From NCBI RefSeq assembly GCF_032854445.1, contig NC_088301.1, positions 16,118,281 to 16,182,280 on the forward strand: a stretch of 64,000 bases of DNA. Direction: 5' to 3'. A program made the translations under genes and the position numbers. The notes beneath the pieces were generated by a model. The model made no database searches and was not told where the DNA came from. It saw only the letters and a list, made by a program, of their open reading frames with translations. This document shows, one piece after another, positions 1-11,900 of the stretch; positions within the stretch are counted from its first letter, which is position 1, and each line of letters begins with the position of its first letter. Source of the DNA: Liolophura sinensis (lineage: Eukaryota > Mollusca > Polyplacophora > Chitonida > Chitonidae).

Positions 1-439
1 AACATTTTTTTATCGTTTGACTAAAAGTGTTTGTCGATGGTACCTTTCATGGTACAAGGTAACGTATTTTCAGATTTCGTGATGTCAACAGATCATCACT
101 TAGTGCCTTACGACTAAAGTCAGCACGCTCTGGCAATTGTGATAGATCATATTTCAGATAAACACAGCCATACAAATCCTTACTGAATGATCAAACTTTG
201 TGCACCTTTCAACCTTTCGGAGTACGGTCTGATATGTCACGTAACTTGAGCGTTTAACTGCGTTGTTCTGATCAAAAGAGCTCTCGTGTTAGAATTCATA
301 TCTCGAAGGATCCCTTGTACTTACGCTGTGAGTCGTCCAGTACAAATATATCATGCTCTTCGTGGATCTTTTTTACTTTCACCTGAATAGAATCAAAAAC
401 AGAATAAATTCATCCACAAAAATCCTCTGCAAATGTCAC

Positions 440-625
440 CACCAAAAAACTAAAAAAGTACATGAAGTGCGAAATTTGGACGGAATCGTGCAAAGAGAAA
501 CAGTCAACAGTTTTCAATGATGTTGGAAAAAGTTATATTCCAGGAATACTGAGTAAAATCGGTATTCAAATCGTTTACCATGCTAGTATATAAGTTGTCG
601 ATAATAAAAATATGTGTCTCAGTAT
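440..625 (+). repeat. Dispersed repeat, copy 1
   Basis: About 190 bp alignable by eye with 10905..11095. Shared blocks include AACAGTCAACAGTTT, GATGATGT-GGAAA, ATCGGTATTCA/ATCAGTATTCA and ATATGT. The two copies are in the same orientation and roughly 75-80% alike. No terminal repeats or coding potential are visible, and I do not recognise the family. Confidence 0.5.
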
Positions 626-824
626 AGCATAGTATATAGTATCAAAATTCCACCATGTCACAGTATAAAAAAAATACATAGTAAATATGTAGAATCACAA
701 TAACTGCACATATACACTCAATAAAGAAAACGTAGCAAGGTATTTTTGGTGTGCATGTCGTGTAATATTTTCCACACGATAAAACCTGTAGTTGTATTTA
801 TTTGGTTCAGCGTTGTGTGGACGT

Positions 825-990
825 CGGGTGAAGAAATCTCGCCCCGCAGTCAGCGCGAACAGAACCCTCCTCGTGCCCTTTGCGGTATGTCTCCCTAGGC
901 GAGAACGGTGATATTCGCGCGCGATGTGCACTGTCCTCGAGCCGCGGGCCGCGTGAGGCGAGATGTCCCCATCCGGCTTCCATAGCGATG
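825..990. promoter_or_regulatory. CpG-dense patch
   Basis: A roughly 165-bp block rich in CG dinucleotides (GCGCGCG, CCGCGGGCCGCG and others) inside AT-rich DNA. It lies about 1.7 kb upstream of the FRRS1-like start codon. It could be an unmethylated regulatory element, an unrecognised exon or a repeat fragment. The open frames crossing it on both strands lack similarity I can name. Confidence 0.25.
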
Positions 991-1529
991 AGCAACTTTG
1001 TGACTTTTATTGATTTAATTCAATTTCCTTGCTGGGTATTCTTCATAACTAATATTCAAAATATTCAGTATTCAAAACAGGTAAAAGAGGCTACACTGTA
1101 AATACGAATATGAGCATAGTCAATTACAATAATTACAACAATTGTCATAATCTCTGTTTTGTTATGCGTGTTCCTGTATACCCTTGTAGAAGTCGTTTAA
1201 ATCACTAATTAAATTTAATTATTAAATACAATGCGTGGAAGTTAAATTATTTCAATCTTATCCAGTCTGTGCAATATATAGACTCTCGACAACACGAGTT
1301 CAGTTTATTATTCGTTAAAGGGTTCGTATCTACAGTTGGTACTTGCCAATGACTACGTGATAATTAATGTCAATGTTTAATGTTTTATTAAACTTTAACC
1401 TATTATGCAGATTTTTCAAGATGCGATGTTACTAAGGTAACCCTAAAAGACACTATGGTAACAGAGAACTATGAATACCCAGTTGGATAGACAAACACTC
1501 TAACAAAAATATAGGCTCTTCCTTATCCA

Positions 1530-1612
1530 CCAGATCGTGGGACTCCCCCGGGACCTGTCCTGTCCTGTCGTATGAGTTAAATATTCTTGAGTACCGCAAT
1601 AAAATAAATAAA
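1530..1612 (+). mobile_element. SINE 3' tail fragment
   Basis: Contains CCCCCGGGACCTGTCC, then the diagnostic AAATATTCTTGAGTACCGC and AAATAAATAAAA. These match the 3' body and tail of the main tRNA-derived SINE family of this window (full copy at 12036). The 5' part is missing. Confidence 0.6.
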
Positions 1613-2687
1613 ATAGCCACCAAGCAAGCCATTTTCAGTTCACATTGCTCCTATTTTCTCACATAAAACATTCCTCGTTATTTTCCAAGTTTTAAACACT
1701 TTGTGGTTTCCAAACAAACTTGAAGAATGACATTATCGATCGTTATATTGAAACTCCCAAATAACCAGTTTGATGGTTCTTTTAATGATATGAACACCTT
1801 GCCAACCGTCTAAGGAAAGACAACGAAGATAAGTGAGGGTAAATCCTCAGTCGACATTAAAACTGAAACTATAGTAACCAAAAAGACTAAAGTGGTTTCT
1901 ACACATACAGTATCACTTTGAATATCTCGTCCAGCGATGACCCATTGATAATTTATTCCACAACATGTTGTTCTTTTCGTTTTGATTGTATTAATTGCTT
2001 CACCCCAGCAACATTTTACTTTTAAATAATGCATACATTTCTATAACTTTACAGTTCCAACTAATAACGTGTACTGAGTAAAGTTAAACATCACTTTTTT
2101 GAGGTGAAACTGCAGAGACAGTGTCCAACATGAAATTCTCAAAACCCTGTTTGGTTCATAATACTGGAATCAAAGTTTCGAAATGAGACATGTGTTTTGA
2201 ACAAAAGTGAGAATTCTAAGACAGAAAGCATTTAACACTTTTCGATCTTATCCCTAGGACTGCGTGTGACATCCTCTATCCCATAAGACGAAGACTTACG
2301 AAACACGTGTAAAACACAAAATCACCATCCACCTGACTGGGGTGTTATTTCAGAGAAGTAAAATTTCTATCAATCATTTTGTTCAATGAACACACAAGTA
2401 GGCCTATATACGTGTCAATAAATGGCTGTCTTGAAGACCGTAATGAGATACCGTGGTATATCATTATATCATTATATCCGCTTGAGTTCCTTTATTCGAT
2501 GCCTGACATTTTTGACATGTAATGTGATTTGCCGCAGACAATCACATAAATCAAATAGTTTATCAACGTTCTCGATGAACAGTAAAAAGGGTACGCTGTG
2601 CACCATCCCTGATATCGGTATTATACCTTCAACACGTATGCCGTCAGGTGCGTTTCAACCTTAATACCTGTCACTTACATATTGAAA

Positions 2688-2707
2688 ATGGCCAAAAGTA
2701 TTTTCAG
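2688..2707 (+). CDS. FRRS1: FRRS1-like exon 1 (start codon, 20 nt)
   Basis: ATGGCCAAAAGTATTTTCAG is followed by GTAAGA, a strong donor, and ends in phase 2. Exon 2 starts with a single C that completes Ser7. The joined peptide begins MAKSIFSLCEGSLWLSC, a plausible signal peptide. The exon was found by asking for an ATG with phase 2 upstream of 3402; it is inferred from splice logic, not from homology. Confidence 0.6.
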
Positions 2708-5700
2708 GTAAGATAACACATTTTTTTTTTACTTCAACGGAACTTGTTTTTGAAATTGTGCTGTTTTGTTATTTTAACATAGTACAATGCCTCGTTTTAA
2801 CCAAACGTGAAAGAAAATTTTCCCCAAAAATTGGAAGAAATGTGAAAAAGCTATTATTATTGTAAGTAATAATAGCGAGAGCCTGATTTTGGAAAGAGGC
2901 ATATATTATGCTGTTTTATTGTTGTTTACTATTATGATCTGTCATCCTTGGGTTAATTTAATTCCCTAATATAAAAGTGTCCATATTTTCCACGCGTTAA
3001 ATTAAAATTTACTCCAAAAATTCGAATGGCTTTAACAAAGGCTATTAATACTGTAAGTGATATTTGCGAGCATTTGGGCAAAAGTGTCAATAAATGATCA
3101 ACACGATAACGGCGAATTGTTTGAGTGAAGCAGCACTTTTACATGCAAACTTCATCACAATATAAAACCCAGTTCTCTGTTAAAAGTAAAATTTAACAGA
3201 AATACCGAGAATATATCTGCGTCATGGATAATTGAGGCACATATAACGGACATTTGTTGAACAGAAAAAAAATTTACTACGGTCTTTTTCGCTGCGTAAG
3301 TTTTCTTCTCCCTCTTTAACTAACTTCAATTAGAATTTTTCGATGACCCTGAAACAATGTTAGCAAAGAAAAAGGTGATTGACGTGGTCTTTATATTTTA
3401 GCTTGTGTGAAGGATCGCTGTGGCTCAGCTGTATCATAAGCCTATCTTTACCCCATGGCAACACTGCTCTACCAGAGGGAGCCACAGTCAAAACCTGTCA
3501 ACATATGACACCAATTCATGGGAGATCCCGACCACAGGTCACAGCATCCGTCTTTTCGGTGGATGTGGGCAGGTTAACCTACAGCCCCGATGACAGAATA
3601 CGAGGCAAGTTGTGTTAAGAGAAGGACTGAGCAATACGCAGAGACTATCAGTACACTGCTAATCTGCAACATCGTACTGCTCGAGTTCCCTGCGGTTGCG
3701 CTCCCGCATCGACCGATCCCACAGGGCGAGGTCGATGTGGCAACGCAACCGAAGAGAATGAGAGTGATACGACGATGCAGATCAGAACAGTGAACTGATA
3801 ATCTAATTATCATATACCTCCTATAAGAGCTATTTTGAGACATTAAAATGCCGGGTATGTACCTCGTGCTCTGTTGTTTGGCGTATTATCTGGTTGCGCG
3901 ATGGCTTCCACAACGCTTCCAAACCATTCCGCCCACGTGGAGTTCGTCCAAAATGTAGCGTATTTCAATAGTTGACAACAGCAGTTTATGTGAAGAAAAA
4001 AGAGAGAACAAAATAACAGGCAAACGCAAAGTCGTGTAAAACGATCAAAATAAACTTTATAACTTGTAACTGTTCTTTTAAAAACATTTTTCCGCCAACA
4101 TACCATCAATTTTTGAAAAACCAAAATCTTATATACTTTCAAATATAATACAGTCCAGATTTGTATGCGCCAAAAAAATGCCCCTCTTAACAAGTGAACA
4201 CGTAACGTAAATCACCGGTTACGTGTGACCATTGTCCAGCTATCATTGTTTTTTTCTCTCTATGCTGTACGTTTTAATTATATTATATTTCAAGACTGCT
4301 GAAGTTCCTGCATAGGAAGGTTCATTATCAATGTTAATGGCTATCTGAACTTTAGCAGAAATTTATGTGGAATGTGCAGTTTAAGAAGGGTGCTCCCTGA
4401 AAATTCCTGCAGGTGTAATTGTGCGAGTGTCATGGTTCACATTGTCTGCGAAATTTTGTGAAAAAAATACGGATCGTTCAGCAATGGAGAAGTACAGAAT
4501 GGGACACACGAGTCCAGTACTTTAGATGTTCTATGCTGGTAGGACAGGGCTACGCTTGAGATTGAAGGCTACATGGGACTGGTGCATTTGAAATGGGGTG
4601 GCTCATTTTTTCTTGCATACCTGTAAAGTACTAAGAGAAGCAACAGTGTAATTGTAGATGGTTGCAACATTTTTTGTGACCAGTGAGTTGCTATACCAGC
4701 ATGAAGGAGTCACGCAGAGTCACTTGCACTAAACGGACAGGTGAGTCAGACCTTTTTTTCGTAGTCTTCATTAATGGATTTCAGAATTATGGCTTATCCC
4801 ATTGGCTGACATTTGTAAAACACTCTACTGGAAGCTGTTCTCCTGTAGGTGATGCCGAAGTGAAATGGCGATAACACTTAATGTGCGGATGGTTTGAACG
4901 CTAAATCTGGTCTGAAATGCTGTATGCTCCACGGCTTCGAACCTGGCCGTACCAAAAGCACGAAGCAGACGACCTAAAAAGCTGACGCAAATAATTATTA
5001 TAAATAGCTTGCCTTTGATAATGGCATTCAGACAATGTAGAAACTTGTTCCGATGGTTTAAGGACAGTAAATCGCATGTCCATGTAAGTATGCCAGCACT
5101 GCATGGAAATATGCGCTCAGAAAGACAGGGCTTTCCCAGCCAGAGGGCACCAATTGCGAAGAAGTTCGGCGCGTGCGATGTTCAGAGGACGGTGACACGG
5201 TTCTGTATTAGGCGGGTAACAGGCATAGGTATATGATAAATGTATATATCAACGAGGTAGAACCAGTGCAAAAGATGAGAGGTTCTGAAGTTTTTAAGTA
5301 GCCTAGGGGTTAAGACATTTTCTTTCAGACTTATTGTATACGACCTCATTTTTTACCATTATTACAGAGAGCTGATGTGATAATTTCCAACAACAATGTA
5401 ACAAATTCATATTATTTTTATTCATTAGCAGAAAATATGAAAGATGAATTTCTGGCTTGTTTTCGTGTTCTTTCAACATGTCTGATGTAGAACAGTTTCT
5501 GTGTCCAATTCTCCAGTTGTACTCCTTTGAAATCAAGATCACTTGTTCTTTCCCTTGATGACTATTGCTCGGTCCGTAATGCTCTCAGCTTTTTGTGTTG
5601 TATGTTTAACTTACTCAAGAATGTTTTATATAATGGCCCTCAGCCGTTCTTGGATATGCATGTGAAACCATAGGTACAACAATGAATTCATATTTTACTC

Positions 5701-5889
5701 TGTATCCGTATTTTTTTTTCATTTAATTAGCATAGAAAATGACTTTTACTTTTTTGATGTGCAGTTCGCAGTGTAGACCAACTGGCGTGAATCTAGTAGA
5801 TCATTCCATACGTAGTGGTAAATCTTACTGAAGCTAAAACTAGCATACTTAAAACGTTTAATGTGAAAACCCTACGCCTGTGATTAGAT

Positions 5890-5933
<44 letters not shown>

Positions 5934-8900
5934 TTTGACCTTGCTTATCGTCATACTCACTGATGTTTTTCTGATACGATGGCGGTTAGTTTTATGGGTG
6001 GAGGGAACCAAAATTGACGGCTTAAAGCACCGACCTTTGGCAGATTACTGTCAAGCATTCACACTATAGTGGAGACAAATGGTCTTCATTGGACATTAGA
6101 CACGGTCATACGAGCGTCATCAACCACTTACTATTACCAAGGCCCAAAGGCAGTGAGATCAGGTGGATTACAAATTCCCCGTCCAGTGCTGGAATTGAAC
6201 CTGTATCTATCGACTGAAAGGCCAGCCAGATAAACCTCTCGTGAACCTTTCAGCTTTAGGGGTGGAGATAGCCGCGATGTAAGAGGCAATTTTTACAGGA
6301 TCAATCATTTTGCTTATATGCCTTGGTTTTAGTGACACTGCAAGCACATTGTGGGAGAATGTTCAAAGGTTTTCTATTGGAAGCCAGAAGTGTCGAGTCA
6401 GACGGTGACAACGTGACTTTACTTGGATCATTCAACTCACCAGAGGGGACACAAGTTGTGGAAGGCTGTGGGACACCAGGCCAGGTTGGTTGGGTATTCG
6501 CTACCATTTAGAATGTTCTGCTTGTGCTGCAAGATAAGGCCTTATAAGTCAATGAAGATAGATATAAACAGCAGTGAAAAATATGTAATAATTGTATAGC
6601 CTGGACCCAAAATGAAGCCGTATTTCTCTTGCCCTCGTTCTTCTCTCTGTGTTGTATATCCTTAATTATAAAGTGGTAATTTACGTTAAGCCTCATAGTC
6701 TGATATAGATATGGCTGAAACACTGCCTAAGACACGTATCATTCATTCATTCAATTAAAACTTATCTACAAAACATCTATAAAACAGCTTGGTTTGCAAA
6801 TTTATTTATTTATTTATTTTTTTATCTATTTATTTGCTTGATGTTTTAGGCCATACCCAAGAATATTGGTTAGCAAATGCAGACAGCCACACGGTATATC
6901 ACTGTGCCATACGATATGTGATATATTGTTTTTGCCTTGTAGTGGCGCACTTCATTCTTAGGAATGGAACGACTTATAGAGCTGTTTGCAGCAGCTAAAA
7001 ATATACAAGCGCAATACACCAACACCGGGCCAAGCACATCTGCTTCCTTACTCTATTTGCTCAGTGATGAGCGTCAAGCGAGGCAGCAAAAAATACCATG
7101 TTTAATGTCTTTCGTAAACAGTGCTCACCAACTAACACACCGAAAGAGAGAAAGAATTCAAGTGCAACAAGCAGTTTTTTAGTGAACTCTGATATCTTCG
7201 GAGGTTGAGAAAGGAAAAAAAATGTTTTAGTTCAATGTTTAACATCAGTGGCCATCTAAACATCTGTCGCCTTCTAAACACGACACGCCAGAACAGCCTT
7301 GCCATCATTTGATCTAGCTCAGTCTGATTGTGAATGTTTGCCCATTCCCCCAGGTTATGACCCATAAAGGACCCTCTCCAAGATCGGCTGTAGATTTCGA
7401 ATGGACAGCGCCGTCTACACCGTCTGGACACGTGGTCATGACGTAGGTATCACGAGGCCAATTATCTTCTCAATGTAGCCCGTAGAGAAGTGGGTTGTTA
7501 TCTGCCCCTGGCTTTGAACTCTTTAAACTTTTGTTAATTAACTAATTATTTATTTATTTGGATTTTTTGCGCTTCTCAACAATATTTCCTTTATTCGACG
7601 GCGGTCAGCATTATGGTGTGAGGAAACCGGGCAGAACCCGGGGAAATGCAGCATAAATGTGTGTACATACAACGTAAAAAGACGAGTAAAAGAAGGAAAC
7701 TAGGAAAGACTTGTAAAACATACCTGTACATGTAGCCGATCCAGAGGGCTATACTTTAGCATGTACAATGTTTCAACTTTTAGTGCATGCGCTTGAGGTT
7801 GGGTGAGCGTTCATAATAGGTTTTCGTTTGTGTCTTCTTATACATCACGTATAGCGATTTTCAAAAACACCAAAAGAGTTAGCCAATGGTGGTATCGGAT
7901 ATTTGTATAACCACGGTTTATACGGATGTACAAATGCATCGAAAGTGCATGCTTAAACCTTTACAGCTTTATTACATTTTTCTGAATCAAAATGTTAAAA
8001 TAACATTCTTTACACTTAAGAAATATGAAAATAACAATTCTGTGGTTCGTACTGGTGAAACATTTTATGCAGCAAAACGAAAGGAAAATCACATTTTATG
8101 TTTGGAAATCGAGTTGTGTATAATTTCGCACTGGTGTCAAATCCATATTTTAAGTATTCCGAGTCGCCTTCGGCATGGTAACTTCCGTGGTTATTCGAAC
8201 TAAAGGAAGTCGTAAATCTCGTGCGCATGTAAACCGAAAGTGAGTCCAATACCCGCACCTAGCATGTCCTTACGGTGCTTCTCGTAATATATCGTGTTTG
8301 AATCAATGTACCTATTCTTCAATTTCCAGAGTTACATTTGTGGAAACATATTCATTTTTTTGGACCAACGTTCTCTCTGCTGTGTTAAGTGATTTCAATT
8401 CCTCCTCAACTGTCGACGACACCAACAAGACGTACCCCACATCATGGACCTGCCCTGACAAAATGCAGGTAGGCTCTGAGATGGGGGTTAAATTCTTTGC
8501 TTTTTCTTGGTATCATTGTTAAAAATTTTTAATTAAGTCCTTTCATAGTTTTGTGGAATCTCCATGGTAGCTAATATTTCAGTCAAAAATTCTATTTCAA
8601 TGTAAAAACTAACACACACTGTGTTTTCTGAGTGGGGGCAGAATAGATTTTGTTATTGTTGCAACCCGTTATTTTATATATGGTAGGCGAGCTCTGCTGT
8701 TACAACAGAATACATTTTTTGTTGTAACCGAGTATTGTGTTCTTCATAGAATGCTATTATTATGGTGTCTTAAAATAATCTATTCTAGCATCACCCAGCA
8801 AACATAATATTATGGTATCTGTCAAGCGTATTCATCTGTCAAGCGTATTCATCTCTGTAGCGTATTCATCTGTCAAGTGTATTCATCACTCTAGCATATC

Positions 8901-11900
8901 CATCTGTGCGACACGCCGTCATGCCAAGTTCTGGTCTCTTGGGGAGAAGTCATGGAGGATTTCGTTACTTTCCATTTGTCTGTCTTTGTGGCTGATGGAC
9001 AAAAGAAATGGGTGGCAATAGGATTGTCCGACGACACAAGTATGGTACGTTATTATTAAAGCTGTGTATAGAGAATTCATGTTTGGTGTCTACATCTAGA
9101 AATATTGGGGTCATATTCTCTTCTCTGGTTCTGTTTGACTGAATACAGATATGCATGAATGCCGGGGACGAGTGAGAGTAATTTGACCAGAAATTTTAAT
9201 TACTCTACCACCATACAACCATTATGATATTTTAGCCGGTTTGAAGTTTATAATTAACTGCGCCTCTCAGGATCTTGAGAAGATCAGGATAGTGCAGCCG
9301 TGTTATCAACTTCGAGTAATGAGTCGCAAGTTTTTTCGGTAAACCCCAAAAGGCACCTGTTTCCTGTTGAACCATTCGAGATCACGCGCCTTTCTACTTG
9401 ATCCGACGGTACTAAGACATGGTGCGTGTATAGATGGGCGCCATCAGCGCAGTGATTTCCCCCAAACTTTGGGGATAATTGTTGATAGAGGAGTATCAGA
9501 TATTCATAAGTATTTTAAGATTCCTTGAGTCTAAATCTGTATCAATGGTATAAAATCAAGGAACTACCTGCATTTAAATTAAAAAACATCCAAAATAAAA
9601 ATGAACTATTTACTCACGTATTAGTTAATGAATATTAAGTTATTCAACATGCCAGCGCCCACGAAAGACAGCATGAAAAGAGAGTTCGAAGAAGTAATCG
9701 CGTATGCCAAGGCAAGCGGTGGCGTTTCTCTAGAGCTAAAGGCAAAACAGGTCACCGCTCTTCATGCGACATGTGAGAAAAGAGATGACATTGCAGTCTG
9801 GTTGACTGGTACGGTAAAAATCTTGTATATCAGTTTATGCCTTAGGTCATCCAGCGTCGAGACCACAATGAAGAAGTCACAATAACTATTGTTGTATCCC
9901 CTGTGAATTCTGTATGCAAAACAAGTGGTAAGTGTGTAAATATATTTAAATTGCCATGGTGCCATGTATATAGCGTATTGCTCAACAGTTCGGTACGTTC
10001 GCCATCAGGTGCACTTGTTTACATAAGGCGAAAGTAGTCGTCTCAGATCAGGTGACATAATACATTAGCCTTGCTTTCGACGTCGCTGATGTAAAACAGT
10101 ATGGCGCCCAATTCTATAAGCGATGTAATTTCAACGGAGGCAGTAGTTACATTTCTATTTTAGAATGCTGTTTAACCTGTTTGCCACATGGACTGAACGG
10201 CGTAGCTTACGTATGCATGAATATGGCGTATTCCATGGCCTCTTAAAAATTTCTGGTTAAAGGTGATTAAAAAAGCCCCTCAGAAAGTTGCCGTTTAAAG
10301 AATAAATTGTCTGAAATAAATAACGGTATATATTTGTTTTTTTTTCTTATTTTAACAACAGATTTGCCTGCTATATCACATGGTAGTTGTGGTGTGCCTG
10401 TTTCGCCTGTAATGCAAAGTTGTCAACCATGACGAGGATGACGTAAGACTTGTCGCCTTGCGCTCATGTAAACAATGATTTAGAAAATATGCTTATATTA
10501 TGATATGAAAGTGTCAAAACTATTTTTCCGCTTCTACAACTTTCAGGGAAACGACAGCGTCATTGAATGTGTATCTTACGACAAGGAAGCGAAGATATAT
10601 CCCTCCTTCAACCAAATAGACGGCAAACGTAACAATAGGTTGCAACCAGTAAGATTACTGTCTTATTCACTTTACACTACTTTCATCTCTTCTCTCCTTC
10701 GACATTGATGCGGCAGTTTATTCACACTAATACGCGTTCGGTGCTATATTTCATATCGACTCGTCGAGCTCGGCAAGTGAAATGTAAATAAGACTAGTCC
10801 ATTTCCCAATCTATGCATCAAACATACATTCGTATTCAACCAACAAGGATGTTCCAGGTCAATACGCTCAATGCCAATTCCCAAAACGACGTCTACAAAA
10901 CCACTAAAGAACTAAGAAAGAATATAAAGTACGAAAATAGGCCGGCATCATGCAAAGACAAGCAGTCAACAGTTTCCGATGATGTCGGAAAGGCGTAAGG
11001 TATCTTCTAGGCGACAGAGAGAAATCAGTATTCAGATCGTGTATTATGCTGAAATATTAGTTGTACTGATAACAAAATATGTATATCTGTTGCGCTTTGA
11101 TTGCAACTGTTCATATATCAAACGTGGCGATCTAATCCAACAGGATGAATATATGGACCCTAGCCCCGCAGACGATGTCCTATTTTCATTCTGCCATAGT
11201 CGAATTCGGCGAATCGGCTCGACACTCGCTCCGTATGAACGCGGCTTTAAAGAGAGCTTTCCCACAAACAAACAGATTTGGACCTAAATAAAATCGAAAA
11301 TAAAAATAATGGCATTTATTTATTTATTTAGTGTTCTCGCCGTATTCAAGAATATTTCACTTATACGGCGGTGGTCCAGTGCAAAGCCTGGAGAAAACCC
11401 ACGACCATCCGCAGGTCTGTGCCAGACGTTCCCACGTACGGTCAGAGAGGAAGCCAGAATATATTTTAAAAAGGAAAGGAATAAAATAATAAAGAACTAG
11501 GCATCAGTAGAAAAGGTCCATGAAGTATCTGAAAATACTTCAGCTACTTTTTTTTTCTTTTTGATATAAATTAAATGCAAACAAATAATGTCATTGTGGT
11601 CGCGGCTTTATGGTCCATATTGATAAAGCACATTGTCGTCAATGACATCACACAACGGTACAGTTTTATATGCAGCTATTAATAAATGCCGTGTACTGTA
11701 CTCATCTACTGTACTGTACTGTGTTCATGTACTGTACTGTACTGTACTCATCTACTGTACTGTACTCATCTACTGTACTGTACTGTACTCATCTACTCTA
11801 CTGTACTGTACTCATCTACTGTACTGTACTCATCTGCTGTACTGTACTGTACTCATCTACTGTACTGTACATTTTCTATATGATTCTTTTGGCTGCATAC

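Larger units (their letters stand above)
1..2687. other. Upstream intergenic DNA, no gene supported
   Basis: AT-rich sequence lying before the FRRS1-like start codon. It holds one member of a dispersed repeat pair (about 440-625), a short CpG-dense patch (about 825-990) and a SINE 3' tail (1530-1612). The open frames here are short, mostly lack an ATG and resemble nothing I recognise. The promoter of the FRRS1-like gene should lie in the last part of this stretch, but I see no clear TATA box. Confidence 0.6.

Noticed and set aside
6964-7182. 72-codon plus-strand frame between FRRS1-like exons 3 and 4
   Set aside because: It does not continue the Reeler domain, has no splice sites in phase, and exon 4 at 7354 provides the expected strand.
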